A DNA stretch of 49,814 bases. Origin: Sneathiella sp. GTDB lineage: Bacteria; Pseudomonadota; Alphaproteobacteria; Sneathiellales; Sneathiellaceae. The position numbers were made by a program, and so were the translations under genes. The stretch is taken from the NCBI RefSeq assembly GCF_002694385.1, contig NZ_NZMB01000003.1, forward strand, positions 61,428 through 111,241. Direction: 5' to 3'. Positions 10,282-19,109 of the stretch are shown one piece after another (position 1 is the stretch's first letter; every line of letters begins with the position of its first letter). The notes under the pieces were generated by a model. The model was not told where the DNA came from, ran no database searches, and saw only the letters and a list, made by a program, of their open reading frames with translations.

Positions 10282-10902
10282 ATGAAAGGCGCAATTCCGG
10301 CGGTTATTCTGGCGGGCGGGCGGTCACGCCGTATGGGCGGCGGCAGAAAGTATTTGCTGGAACTTGACGGCCAGACGCTGCTTGAGCGGACTTTTGCCCG
10401 CCTGCGTCCGCAAACGGCAGAGATATTGCTGAACCTGAATGATCCTGATGGCATGGTATTCAGCTCGGAGATTGCCATCCGCCCGGATTGCATAGAAGGC
10501 TTTCTTGGCCCGCTTGCCGGGATATTGACCGGCCTTGATTATTTTGCGGGCAGAGGCATCACGGAGGGACACATGCTGAGCGTGCCAACCGATGTCCCCT
10601 TTCTTCCCGGTGATCTTGTCAGTCGGCTATCGTCCAATGAGATAGTTGACAAGGAAACTATCGTCATGGCCCGGTCGGGTGACCGCACACACCCTGTGAT
10701 CGCCCTCTGGCCCCTGTCCATCATCGGGGCATTGCGCCATGCGCTGATGAAAGACAATCTGCGCAAGGTAACGGACTTTACGGCCCGCTATCCCTGTCAG
10801 GAGGTGGAATGGCCAATCGGGAACGGGGATCCTTTTTTCAATATCAACCGGCCGGAAGATATGGAGCTTGCGCGCGAGAGGGTGAAGAACGGCTGTTCCT
10901 AG
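10282..10902 (+). CDS. mobA: Molybdenum cofactor guanylyltransferase
   Basis: 206-residue nucleotidyltransferase that joins GMP to molybdopterin. The GTP-binding signature LAGGRSRRMGGGRKYL is at the N-terminus, with PTDVPFLP (metal-binding Asp), THPVIALWP, and FFNINRPEDM near the end, all typical of MobA. ATG at 10282 puts LAGG at the usual distance; a GTG 12 bases upstream in the same frame is an alternative. Its stop codon overlaps that of the convergent DMT exporter. Confidence 0.9.
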   Translation: MKGAIPAVILAGGRSRRMGGGRKYLLELDGQTLLERTFARLRPQTAEILLNLNDPDGMVFSSEIAIRPDCIEGFLGPLAGILTGLDYFAGRGITEGHMLSVPTDVPFLPGDLVSRLSSNEIVDKETIVMARSGDRTHPVIALWPLSIIGALRHALMKDNLRKVTDFTARYPCQEVEWPIGNGDPFFNINRPEDMELARERVKNGCS

Positions 10903-11792
10903 GGTTTCCGCGCAGGGATATTGATCAGCGCAACGCCGAGGATGGCGATGGCAACCCCGATTGCAACGGTGAGGGAGAGTTGTTCTCCGAATATCAGGAT
11001 ACCAAGAATGACCCCGACCCCCATACGCAGATAGCTCTGGCTCGCCGCATTCATGGAGCCGAGCGTATTGATCAGCCGGAAATAGATCAGCAGGGCAATG
11101 GCGGTTCCGAATGTGCCGAGAACCATCACCGCGGCGAGGGAGCGCAGACTCGGCTCCAGCGTCCAGGGCTGGTCAACAATTAAACTGGCGGGCACCAGCA
11201 CGGCGGAGGCCATGATCATGACGCCCGCCGCCGTGACGGTGGAGGGCAGGTGCGCGAATTTCTTGCCGCGGATGGCGGCATAGCCGAACAGCATGGCCGC
11301 GAGCAGGATGACGAGCTGGGCGAAGACCTGCTGCCCCAGACTTTGCAGGGCATCGACCCCGATGATCAGGATGACCCCGGCAAGGCCAATGAAGGCGCCT
11401 GCGATCTTGCGGAAAGTGACGGTCTCATGTCTGGTGATCAGCCAGGTGATCAGGAAAACAAAGATCGGCGAGGTGGAGTTGAGCACCGTGGCCAATCCGC
11501 TATCCACAAATTGCTGGCCCCATGCGACCAGCGTCCATGCGCCGAAGCCGTTCAGGAAGGACTGAACGAAAAAATTCCACCAATCCGTCCGGGTGGTCGG
11601 CAGCCGGTATCCCTGACGCCAGATGACCAGCAGGAGGATCAGCGAGGCAAAGGAGACACGCAGCGCAACCAATGTTGTCGGCGGCAGCGATTCCAGCCCC
11701 ATCTTCGTGAACATATAGGAAGAGCCCCACAGGCAGGCGAGCAGGATCAGCAGCAGATACTCTTTCGGGCGATTGATTTGCGGGACGGTAAT
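10899..11792 (-). CDS. EamA/DMT family exporter with probable ATT start
   Basis: About 297-residue membrane protein with ten predicted helices in two EamA repeats, a family of small-metabolite exporters. The first helix, LLLILLACLWGSSYMFTKMG, contains the family WGSSY motif, which lies upstream of the first ATG (11714). The frame is open back to a TAA at 11811-11813, and the only plausible initiator before helix 1 is ATT at 11790-11792, with GAGGT 7 bases upstream. Starting at ATG 11714 would remove most of helix 1. The stop overlaps mobA's stop. Substrate unknown. Confidence 0.8.
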   Translation of the reverse strand: MTVPQINRPKEYLLLILLACLWGSSYMFTKMGLESLPPTTLVALRVSFASLILLLVIWRQGYRLPTTRTDWWNFFVQSFLNGFGAWTLVAWGQQFVDSGLATVLNSTSPIFVFLITWLITRHETVTFRKIAGAFIGLAGVILIIGVDALQSLGQQVFAQLVILLAAMLFGYAAIRGKKFAHLPSTVTAAGVMIMASAVLVPASLIVDQPWTLEPSLRSLAAVMVLGTFGTAIALLIYFRLINTLGSMNAASQSYLRMGVGVILGILIFGEQLSLTVAIGVAIAILGVALINIPARKP

Positions 11793-11912
11793 GGCTCTGA
11801 CCTCTTCTTGTTATGTTTTACGGGGAGCCCAAGAATAGCGGGGGATATGTCTCAATGATTCGATGCAGGCCGAAGTATCATTAAAATCTTTCGGCGGGCG
11901 GGTTTTGACGGC

Positions 11913-12818
11913 TCAGTATTCGCCCATCAGTTTATTGCGCTTTTCTGCAACAACGTCACTTAAAAAATCACTGACCGCCTTGATGCGGGCAAGGTCATGA
12001 ATATCCTCCGGCGTGTTCAGCCAGTAGCTTCGTTCAATGTTGATTTCACGGGGCAGGATGGGAACCAGCGCCGGATATTCTTCGGCGGAGAAACAGTGCA
12101 GAATGCCAATCCCGGCCCCTGCCAGTACGGCCTGAAACTGAAAGATGATGCTGGAGCTTTTCAGGCGGATCTCCGGGTTGCCTATCACATCCCTGAGATA
12201 GAGAAGCTGCGGGTCCGGAACCAGCTCCTCGATATAGGTGATGAAGCTGTGATGGCGTAAATCCTCCCGCCGGCGTATGGGCGGATGCAGGTCCAGATAA
12301 TCTTTTGTGGCATAGAGGCGCAGACGATAGTCGGTGAGCTTGCGGGAAATGAGCCGGCCGGATTTCGGACGGCCGAGGGTAATCGAGAGGTCGGCCTCCC
12401 GCTTGGACAGGCTGACAAAGCGGTCATTGGCGACAAACTCCAGCTCCAGATTCGGGTGCTGGCGTTGAAACTCCGGGATTTCATGGACCAGAAACTGACT
12501 GCCGAAGCCTTCCGGCACGCCAAGGCGCACCGTGCCGGTGAGGGTCTGGTTCTCTCCGCCCACCATATCCTGAATGGTGGCGGAGGAGCTTTCCATCTGC
12601 TCGGCAAGGGGCAGCAGCCGTTCCCCCGCCTCGGTCAGGACAAACCCCCGTGCCGTGCTTTCGAACAGCTTGGCGTCCAGTTTCTGTTCAAGCGCCAGCA
12701 CGCGGCGGCTGACCGTCGTGTGATCAACTTTCAGTGCTTTAGCCACTTCCGTCAGGCGGCCTTTACGGCTAAGCTCAAGGAAGAAACGGATATCGTTCCA
12801 GTCAAAAATAACGATCAC
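11913..12818 (-). CDS. LysR-type transcriptional regulator
   Basis: 301-residue regulator. The N-terminal winged helix-turn-helix (DWNDIRFFLELSRKGRLTEVAKALKVDHTTVSRRVLALEQKL, residues 6-48) is typical of LysR proteins that take a small-molecule coinducer in the C-terminal periplasmic-binding-like domain. The start is GTG at 12818 without a clear ribosome site. It diverges from mmsA, and the shared gap carries phased repeats, so it probably controls mmsA and itself. The ligand may be a valine-catabolism intermediate; that is inference from position. Confidence 0.88.
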   Translation of the reverse strand: MIVIFDWNDIRFFLELSRKGRLTEVAKALKVDHTTVSRRVLALEQKLDAKLFESTARGFVLTEAGERLLPLAEQMESSSATIQDMVGGENQTLTGTVRLGVPEGFGSQFLVHEIPEFQRQHPNLELEFVANDRFVSLSKREADLSITLGRPKSGRLISRKLTDYRLRLYATKDYLDLHPPIRRREDLRHHSFITYIEELVPDPQLLYLRDVIGNPEIRLKSSSIIFQFQAVLAGAGIGILHCFSAEEYPALVPILPREINIERSYWLNTPEDIHDLARIKAVSDFLSDVVAEKRNKLMGEY

Positions 12819-12824
12819 CTGATG

Positions 12825-12887
12825 TGCGTTTTTACACAGGGAATGTGCATTCTTATCTAATTACTTTGCATTTTTACCTATGTAAAG
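12825..12887. promoter_or_regulatory. Three 21-bp-phased repeats, probable LysR operator
   Basis: TGCGTTTTTACAC (12825), TGCATTCTTATCT (12846) and TGCATTTTTACCT (12867) start exactly 21 bases apart, two helical turns. The third overlaps an inverted repeat, CTTTGCAT with ATGTAAAG and 8 bases between (12864-12887, 7 of 8 pairs). A possible mmsA promoter, TTTACC-N16-TATAAG, overlaps the last copy. Confidence 0.6.
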
Positions 12888-12921
12888 TTCACGATATAAG
12901 AATCCTATGGGAGCAGATTAC

Positions 12922-14415
12922 ATGACCGAACAATTAAAGCATTTTATCGACGGCAAATATGTGGCCGGGAAATCGGGCCGCTTCGGTCCCGTCTATAATC
13001 CCAGCACCGGGGAACATAAGGCGGATGTGCCGCTCGCGACGGAGGCGGAAGTCGGTGACGCGGTTGCCAGCAGCCTTGCGGCCTTTCCGGAATGGGCGGC
13101 CACATCGCCCATCACCCGCGCCCGGGTGATGTTCAAATTCAAGCAGCTCGTCGAAGACAACCTCGATGATCTGGCCGCCCTGCTGTCCAGCGAGCATGGC
13201 AAGGTGCATTCGGACGCCAAGGGCTCCGTCATCCGTGGCCTGGAAGTGGTCGAGTTTGCCTGCGGCATTCCGCATCTGCTGAAAGGTGAGTTCTCGGACA
13301 ATGTGTCGTCCGGTATCGACATGTATTCCATGCGCAAGCCCCTGGGGGTGGTGGCGGGAATTACGCCGTTTAACTTCCCGGCCATGGTGCCGATGTGGAT
13401 GTTCTCCGTGGCGATTGCCTGTGGCAATACATTCGTGCTCAAGCCGTCTGAAAAAGATCCGTCCCTGCCGATGCGCCTGGCGGAGCTGATGCTGGAAGCA
13501 GGTGCGCCGAAGGGTGTTCTTAACGTCATCAATGGCGACAAACTTGCCGTCGACACCATTCTCGATGATCCGCGCATCAAGGCGGTCAGCTTCGTTGGCT
13601 CCACGCCGATTGCGAAATATGTCTATTCCCGCGCCGCCGCCGCAGGAAAGCGCTGTCAGGCCATGGGCGGGGCCAAGAACCACATGCTGGTGATGCCGGA
13701 TGCCGATATGGACAAAGCCGTCGATGCGCTGATCGGCGCGGGCTATGGCTCTGCCGGGGAACGCTGTATGGCCATCTCCGTCGCCGTGGCTGTGGGCGAT
13801 GCGGGGGACGAGTTGATCGAAAAGCTGGCGCCGCGGGTGCGCAATCTCAAAATTGGACCGAGTGCGGCCGATGGCGATATGGGGCCGCTGGTGACCCGCG
13901 AGCATCTGGACAAGGTCAAGGGCTATGTGGACCTTGGTATGCAGGAAGGCGCGGATCTGGTTGTCGATGGACGCGAACTGTCGCTGCAGGGCTATGAAAA
14001 TGGCTTCTATATGGGCGGCTGTCTGTTTGACAATGTGAAGACCGACATGCGGATTTATAAGGAAGAGATTTTCGGACCGGTTCTGTCCGTCGTCCGCGCG
14101 CCGACTTTCAATGACGCCATCGAGATGGTGGACAAGCATGAATTCGGCAACGGCACGTCCATCTTTACCCGGAATGGCGATGCGGCGCGGGCCTTCTCCA
14201 ACAATGTTGAAGTCGGCATGGTCGGCGTCAATGTGCCGATCCCGGTTCCGCTGGCCTTCCATAGCTTCGGTGGCTGGAAAAACTCCGCTTTTGGTGATCA
14301 TAACCAGCACGGTCCGGAAGGGGTGCGTTTCTATACCAAGGTGAAAACGGTGACTTCCCGCTGGCCGGACAGCATCAAGGCCGGAGCCGAGTTCATCATG
14401 CCAACCCATAAATAA
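12922..14415 (+). CDS. mmsA: Methylmalonate-semialdehyde dehydrogenase (CoA-acylating)
   Basis: 497-residue aldehyde dehydrogenase superfamily enzyme that turns methylmalonate semialdehyde into propionyl-CoA in valine catabolism. Visible features are [15 protein letters not shown], the cofactor region [31 protein letters not shown], and the catalytic cysteine in [16 protein letters not shown] at 12922 is chosen (GGAG 8 bases upstream, usual length); an in-frame ATG at 12907 would add five residues. It is followed by mmsB, which makes its substrate. Confidence 0.95.
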   Translation: MTEQLKHFIDGKYVAGKSGRFGPVYNPSTGEHKADVPLATEAEVGDAVASSLAAFPEWAATSPITRARVMFKFKQLVEDNLDDLAALLSSEHGKVHSDAKGSVIRGLEVVEFACGIPHLLKGEFSDNVSSGIDMYSMRKPLGVVAGITPFNFPAMVPMWMFSVAIACGNTFVLKPSEKDPSLPMRLAELMLEAGAPKGVLNVINGDKLAVDTILDDPRIKAVSFVGSTPIAKYVYSRAAAAGKRCQAMGGAKNHMLVMPDADMDKAVDALIGAGYGSAGERCMAISVAVAVGDAGDELIEKLAPRVRNLKIGPSAADGDMGPLVTREHLDKVKGYVDLGMQEGADLVVDGRELSLQGYENGFYMGGCLFDNVKTDMRIYKEEIFGPVLSVVRAPTFNDAIEMVDKHEFGNGTSIFTRNGDAARAFSNNVEVGMVGVNVPIPVPLAFHSFGGWKNSAFGDHNQHGPEGVRFYTKVKTVTSRWPDSIKAGAEFIMPTHK

Positions 14416-14426
14416 GAAAAGAATGG

Positions 14427-14459
14427 CGGCTCCGGTCTGATGGCCGGGGCCGTCTTTTT
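14427..14459 (+). terminator. Intrinsic terminator between mmsA and mmsB
   Basis: A 9-bp stem CGGCTCCGG (14427-14435) with CCGGGGCCG (14444-14452), containing one G-U pair, is followed by TCTTTTT. It ends just before the mmsB ribosome site, so it may reduce rather than abolish read-through into mmsB. Confidence 0.7.
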
Positions 14460-14474
14460 GACAAGGAGAAGGAT

Positions 14475-15362
14475 ATGGCCAGAATTGGATTTGTCGGGGT
14501 CGGGAATATGGGCGGGCCGATGGCCCTCAATCTTCTGAAGGCGGGGCATTCGGTCAAGGTTTTTGATCTGTCCGCCGACGCGGTTGCCAAATGCGTTGCC
14601 GAAGGCGCGACCGCGGCGGCGACCGCGGCGGAGGCGGCAAAGAATGTCGGCATTGTCGTCACCATGTTGCCGAAGGGCGATCATGTGCGCGCCGTTTATC
14701 TGGGCGATGACGGGATTGTCGCGGCCGCGGATCAGGGCACGCTGTTTATTGATTGTTCCACCATTGATGTCGCCACCGCGCGTGAGGTTGAGGCGGCTGT
14801 CGCTGCCGCGGGCAAGAGCATGGTTGACGCGCCGGTAAGTGGTGGCGTTGGCGGGGCGGCCGCGGCGACGCTTACCTTTATGGTGGGCGGCACCAAGGGT
14901 GCGTTTGAGACGGCGAAGCCGATCCTGGAAGCCATGGGTAAGAATATCGTTCATACCGGCGGCGCCGGGAACGGCCAGGCCGCGAAAATCTGCAACAACA
15001 TGATCCTCGGTATTTCCATGATCGGGGTGTGTGAGGCGTTTGTGCTGGCGGAAAAGCTGGGCCTTGAGCATCAGACCATGTTTGATATCGTCTCAACCGC
15101 GTCCGGCCAGTGCTGGTCCCTCACCAGCTATTGCCCGGTTCCGGGCCCGGTCCCGGCAAGCCCGGCCAATAATGGCTACAAACCCGGATTTTCAGCGGTC
15201 AATATGCTAAAAGACCTGCATCTCAGCCAGGAGGCCGCGGAAGGCTTCGGCGCGTCCACCGCGCTCGGCAAGGCGGCGATGGACCTTTATGAGAGTTATG
15301 TCGGCGGAGAGGGGCGGGAAGCCGACTTCTCCGGCATCGTCAATATGATCCGGAAATCGTGA
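14475..15362 (+). CDS. mmsB: 3-hydroxyisobutyrate dehydrogenase
   Basis: 295-residue NAD-dependent beta-hydroxyacid dehydrogenase that oxidises 3-hydroxyisobutyrate to methylmalonate semialdehyde. The Rossmann motif GFVGVGNMGGPMALNLLKAG opens the protein. DAPVSGGVGGA and GNGQAAKICNNMILG follow; the latter holds the catalytic lysine. AAGGAG precedes ATG by 6 bases. Product and order fit the valine route with mmsA. Its TGA overlaps the GTG start of the next gene. Confidence 0.94.
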   Translation: MARIGFVGVGNMGGPMALNLLKAGHSVKVFDLSADAVAKCVAEGATAAATAAEAAKNVGIVVTMLPKGDHVRAVYLGDDGIVAAADQGTLFIDCSTIDVATAREVEAAVAAAGKSMVDAPVSGGVGGAAAATLTFMVGGTKGAFETAKPILEAMGKNIVHTGGAGNGQAAKICNNMILGISMIGVCEAFVLAEKLGLEHQTMFDIVSTASGQCWSLTSYCPVPGPVPASPANNGYKPGFSAVNMLKDLHLSQEAAEGFGASTALGKAAMDLYESYVGGEGREADFSGIVNMIRKS

Positions 15363-16162
15363 CGGCAGGGCCGGATTTTAGAACTGACATTATTGCGAAC
15401 CGCCGGATCGAATACCGCCTCATTGGGGAGCCTGATCCGGCGTCTCCAGCTCTTGTTTTTCTGCATGAGGGGCTCGGCTGTACGGCTCTCTGGCGGGATT
15501 TTCCGGATCGGCTCTGCGCGGCAACCGGCCTCGCGGGGCTGGTGTACAGCCGCCAAGGGTATGGCGGATCGGATCCGTGCGACCTGCCGCGCCCTCTCGA
15601 TTATATGGAGCGGGAGGCGTGCGATGTTCTGCCGGAAGTGCTGGCCCATTTCGATATCCGGAAATTCATTCTCGTCGGCCATTCTGACGGTGCGTCGATC
15701 GCCCTGATCTATACGGGCCTGCCGGATGTCAAGCCGGCCGAGGGGATCATCGTCATGGCACCGCATGTGTATGTCGAGGATGTCTCAATTGCCGGAATCC
15801 GGGCCGCAAAAGCTGCCTATGAGCAGGGGGATCTGAAACGGCGGCTTGAAAAATTCCATGGAAATAATACCGACTGCGCTTTTCGCGGCTGGAACGATGC
15901 CTGGCTGAACCCCGCCTTTCTGAAATGGAATATTGAACGCTTTCTGCCTTTTTGCACCATACCCGTTCTCGCCATTCAGGGGCGGGACGACAACTATGGG
16001 ACGCTGGCGCAGATTGAGACGATAAAGGCGGCGGTTTCCGGGTCATTTGATGCGCTGATTCTGGAAAAGTGCGGGCATGGCCCCTGGCAGGAAAAGCCCG
16101 ATGAAGTGCTGGCCGCATCGGCACATTTCATTGCGGGGCTTGTCCCGAAAGATGTTCGCTAA
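15359..16162 (+). CDS. Alpha/beta hydrolase
   Basis: 267-residue alpha/beta-hydrolase fold protein starting at GTG, overlapping the mmsB stop, so translation is probably coupled. The nucleophile elbow GHSDGASIAL carries the serine at about residue 110. The oxyanion-hole region is FLHEGLGCTALWRDFP, the acid is likely in IQGRDDNYG, and the histidine is in KCGHGPWQEKP. The substrate is not evident; its place in the mms operon suggests an ester or thioester of branched-chain catabolism. No signal peptide. Confidence 0.82.
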   Translation: MTAGPDFRTDIIANRRIEYRLIGEPDPASPALVFLHEGLGCTALWRDFPDRLCAATGLAGLVYSRQGYGGSDPCDLPRPLDYMEREACDVLPEVLAHFDIRKFILVGHSDGASIALIYTGLPDVKPAEGIIVMAPHVYVEDVSIAGIRAAKAAYEQGDLKRRLEKFHGNNTDCAFRGWNDAWLNPAFLKWNIERFLPFCTIPVLAIQGRDDNYGTLAQIETIKAAVSGSFDALILEKCGHGPWQEKPDEVLAASAHFIAGLVPKDVR

Positions 16163-16225
16163 AATCTTCACCCTGACGACGAATATTGCTTGCGGTTTTT
16201 CATCTTTTGACTGACTAATTAAGCA

Positions 16226-17149
16226 ATGAGCATACCCCTTTCGGACAATATGCGCGGGGCGGTCTTCATGTCGATCAGCATGGCCGCCTTTGTCGTGAAT
16301 GATACCGCCATGAAACTGGTGGCGGAGCATCTCAGCGTGTTTCAGGCGATGTTCCTGCGCGGTATCATGACCAGTCTGATGCTGGCGGCTTTTTGCCATT
16401 ACAAGGGGGTTTTGATCTTTCGCGTGCCGAAGGGCGACAGGTTGCTTGTCATCCTCCGTCTCATCGGGGAGGTTGGCGGCGCGGCGTTCTATCTGACGGC
16501 GCTGTTCCATATGCCGCTGGCCAATGCAACGGCGATCCTGCAGTCGCTTCCCCTGGCGGTGACGCTGGCGGGCGCGATCTTTCTGCGCGAACCCGTTGGC
16601 TGGCGCAGATATCTCGCCATTTCCGCCGGATTCATCGGTGTCCTGATGATTGTCCGTCCGGGAACGGAAGGATTTAACGAATATTCCATATACGCCGTTA
16701 TTTCCGTATCATTTATTGTCATGCGGGATCTGGCAACCCGGCGTCTGTCGGTGGCGATACCGACGCTTTTTGTCACTTTCCTGACGTCATGTTCGGTGAT
16801 GACGGTGGGCGCCGTCCTGTCGGCCTTTGCGGAATGGAAGCCGATCACGGTGGACGGGATCAGCCTGCTGGTGCTGGCGGCCCTGTTTGTGATGGTGGGA
16901 TACCAATGCAGCATTACCGCCATGCGGGCGGGTGATCTCAGCTTTACATCGCCCTTCCGCTATACAATCCTGATCTGGGCGATCATTCTGGGTATCATCG
17001 TGTTCGGGGAGTTTCCGAATATCTGGATGATCCTTGGCAGTATTATCATCGTTGGCAGCGGTGTTTATACCTTCTATCGGGAACGGTATCTGATCCGTAA
17101 AATGAGAAAGGAACAGATGCTGAAAGCGGGGGAGGCGCTTAAAACATGA
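16226..17149 (+). CDS. EamA/DMT family transporter
   Basis: 307-residue membrane protein with ten hydrophobic segments in two EamA repeats, beginning MSIPLSDNMRGAVFMSISMAAFVVNDTAMKL. The AFVVNDTAMKLVAEHLSVFQAMFLRG and MPLANATAILQSLPLAVTLAGAIFLREPVGWRRYLA stretches are typical of the family. The C-terminus is basic (YRERYLIRKMRKEQM), so likely cytoplasmic. Its last codons overlap the start of the crotonase gene by 4 bases (ATGA), suggesting coupling. Substrate unknown. Confidence 0.83.
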   Translation: MSIPLSDNMRGAVFMSISMAAFVVNDTAMKLVAEHLSVFQAMFLRGIMTSLMLAAFCHYKGVLIFRVPKGDRLLVILRLIGEVGGAAFYLTALFHMPLANATAILQSLPLAVTLAGAIFLREPVGWRRYLAISAGFIGVLMIVRPGTEGFNEYSIYAVISVSFIVMRDLATRRLSVAIPTLFVTFLTSCSVMTVGAVLSAFAEWKPITVDGISLLVLAALFVMVGYQCSITAMRAGDLSFTSPFRYTILIWAIILGIIVFGEFPNIWMILGSIIIVGSGVYTFYRERYLIRKMRKEQMLKAGEALKT

Positions 17150-17886
17150 CATCACTGGTTTTGAGAGAGAATGTGGATGGCATTGCGATCCTGACGCTGA
17201 ACCGGCCGCAGGCGTTGAATGCGCTCAGCCCCGCGCTTTTTGTTGAATTGCGGGGGCATGTCACGTCACTGGCCCTTGAGACGGACGAAATCGGCTGCGT
17301 CATTCTGCGCGGGGAAGGGCGTTCGTTTTCTGCGGGAAATGACCTGAAAGCCATGCAGGCCGGAGAACAGGCGCCGTATCCGATGTATCAGGCGGAAGTG
17401 GTCGAGATGATCGAGGATCTGCCGCAACCCGTGATCGCCGAAGTACAGGGACATTGCTATACCGGCGCGCTTGAACTGGTGCTTGCTTGCGATCTGCTGA
17501 TCTGCGGCGAGAGTGCGAAATTTGCCGATACCCATGGCAAATGGGGATTGACCCCGATCTGGGGCATGAGCCAGCGACTGCCCCAGCGTATCGGCGTTCT
17601 GAACGCCAAGGAAATGATGTATACCGGCCGCGTGGTCAGCGGGGAGGAGGCTTTCGAAATCGGCCTTGCCAACCGGTGCGTGCCGGATGCCCGCCTGCAT
17701 GAGGAGACAATGCAGTTGGCGCGGGAAATTGTCGGCAATTCCTGGCATACGCTGCGGGCCGACAAAATGCTGGTGAACCGCAGTCAGGATTACGGTTTGA
17801 AAGAAGGGCTGGCATTTGAGCGCAAGAACAGCCCGGGGCGCGAGGCCGGGGCGGCGGAACGACTCTCCGGTTTCCGGAAAGAATAA
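17146..17886 (+). CDS. Enoyl-CoA hydratase/isomerase (crotonase) family protein
   Basis: 246-residue crotonase-fold protein acting on an acyl-CoA thioester. Visible are ALNRPQALNALS-like N-terminal residues, the CoA oxyanion-hole segment FSAGNDLKAM, and GHCYTGALELVLACDL, whose Glu matches the first catalytic Glu of hydratases. The usual second Glu (QPE before LGLxP) is replaced by THGKWGLTP, so it may not be a classic hydratase. Last gene of the mmsA-to-crotonase run and coupled to the transporter by an ATGA overlap. Confidence 0.84.
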   Translation: MTSLVLRENVDGIAILTLNRPQALNALSPALFVELRGHVTSLALETDEIGCVILRGEGRSFSAGNDLKAMQAGEQAPYPMYQAEVVEMIEDLPQPVIAEVQGHCYTGALELVLACDLLICGESAKFADTHGKWGLTPIWGMSQRLPQRIGVLNAKEMMYTGRVVSGEEAFEIGLANRCVPDARLHEETMQLAREIVGNSWHTLRADKMLVNRSQDYGLKEGLAFERKNSPGREAGAAERLSGFRKE

Positions 17887-17936
17887 GAATAGCAACGCTT
17901 GTCCCCATTGCGGGGAAGGGGCATTCGCAAGCGGCT

Positions 17937-18650
17937 TTATATGCGCCGTTCGCCTTTGAGAATATCGGCGATCCAGCCGCCATAGATTTCCTGGTCATTT
18001 GGCCCGGCGAGGGAGGCAAGCGCATCATCCGCATGCTCTGTCGTCAGTTGCAATCCGCGCCGCTGATTGATCAGGTCCACCATAAAGGGCAGTGTCAGCT
18101 CCGGATGTGCCTGCATGGAAAAGCAGCTGGGTGAATATTTGAAGCCGGCAAACAGGCAGAAATCCGCCGTCATGATCAGCTCCGCATTCTCCGGCGGCTC
18201 CATCACCTGATCTTCATGCGAAAAGTGCAGCCGTGCGTCCTGTGTGTTGACAAGATCGGTCAGTGTCATCCGGCCAATATTCCAGCCGCCGGGGAATTTC
18301 GCCACCTTGCCGCCCATGGCCTGCGCCATCAACTGATGGCCGAAACAGATGCCGACTGTCGGCTGCCCGCTGACAACGAGTTTGCGGATAAAGGTTTCAA
18401 GCGGTCTGATCCAGTCCAGATCTTCATAGACCGCGTGCTTGGAGCCGGTAATCACCCAGGCGTCGCATTCAAGCGGATGCTTGGGGAATTTCCTGTCTAT
18501 GGCGGGGTAGACCGTATAGTCGAACGGCTCTCCCTTGAACAGGGTCATGAACATATCCGGGTATTCCCCGTATTTCACCCCTAGAGAGCCGCCGACGCGA
18601 CCCGTCTGGATGATGCCGACTGTGGTTTTTCTTTCCAGATCGGAGGACAT
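17937..18650 (-). CDS. Class I glutamine amidotransferase-like protein
   Basis: 237-residue stand-alone class I glutamine amidotransferase-like protein. The nucleophile elbow is VGICFGHQLMAQAMGGKV (cysteine at about residue 100) and the His/Glu pair is in SMQAHPELTLPF (about 180), so the Cys-His-Glu triad is intact. Such proteins hydrolyse gamma-glutamyl compounds or supply ammonia; which one applies here is not visible. No synthetase partner is adjacent. Convergent with the crotonase gene. Confidence 0.85.
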   Translation of the reverse strand: MSSDLERKTTVGIIQTGRVGGSLGVKYGEYPDMFMTLFKGEPFDYTVYPAIDRKFPKHPLECDAWVITGSKHAVYEDLDWIRPLETFIRKLVVSGQPTVGICFGHQLMAQAMGGKVAKFPGGWNIGRMTLTDLVNTQDARLHFSHEDQVMEPPENAELIMTADFCLFAGFKYSPSCFSMQAHPELTLPFMVDLINQRRGLQLTTEHADDALASLAGPNDQEIYGGWIADILKGERRI

Positions 18651-18783
18651 GTTGAGCCGTTTCCCTGCCCGTCGTTAACCATAATGAAGCTAACTTCCGC
18701 GATTTTTCAAGGGCGGTCAAGCGCCGGATGGTAACGGTTTGGCGAGAGGTGAAATATTTATGTGAAAGCCGTAAAGCCCCGGG

Positions 18784-18981
18784 TCAGGATTGCCGGTTTC
18801 TGGTGGCTTCCTCCTCGTCAATCACGATCAGATCAATGACGCTGACAATGATCATCTGCTTGCCGGCATGCTCAAAATTGACGGTAACGCGATCGGCGAT
18901 GGCGGATTGCACCTGCCCAATTCCCCAGTCGGGTTCTTGTGGATGGCGGACGAATTGGCCGGGCGAAAGCCGTGTAAGCAT
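18784..18981 (-). CDS. DUF3553 family protein
   Basis: 65-residue small protein beginning MLTRLSPGQFVRHPQEPDWGIGQVQS. The PGQFVRHP, PDWGIGQVQ and VTVNFEHAGKQ stretches match the DUF3553 family, a small beta-rich domain common in alphaproteobacteria; related segments are found in UvrD/CarD-like contexts. Function unknown. Divergent from chpT with 128 bases between the starts. Confidence 0.75.
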   Translation of the reverse strand: MLTRLSPGQFVRHPQEPDWGIGQVQSAIADRVTVNFEHAGKQMIIVSVIDLIVIDEEEATRNRQS

Positions 18982-19109
18982 GATTTTTCTCTTAACAGAA
19001 AGGGATGGATTGTTGCATAGTCGAGCCTATCAGATTGTCGCCCTGACGACAAAGATTGTGAGTAAGTTGATTAAAGAGTATGCCGCTACCCTGCGGGTCT
19101 GGAGAGAAA

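Noticed and set aside
12934-14409. 491-codon open frame antisense to mmsA
   Set aside because: Perfectly shadows a strongly conserved dehydrogenase; composition is His/Arg-rich as expected of an antisense frame.
17893-17932. Terminator between the crotonase and amidotransferase genes
   Set aside because: Short arms CGCTTG/CAAGCG enclose an irregular GC-rich region with no T-run on either side.
18681-18705. CtrA box at TTAACCATAATGAAGCTAAC upstream of the amidotransferase
   Set aside because: The second half-site is at an 11-base spacing, not 7; only one half-site is convincing.
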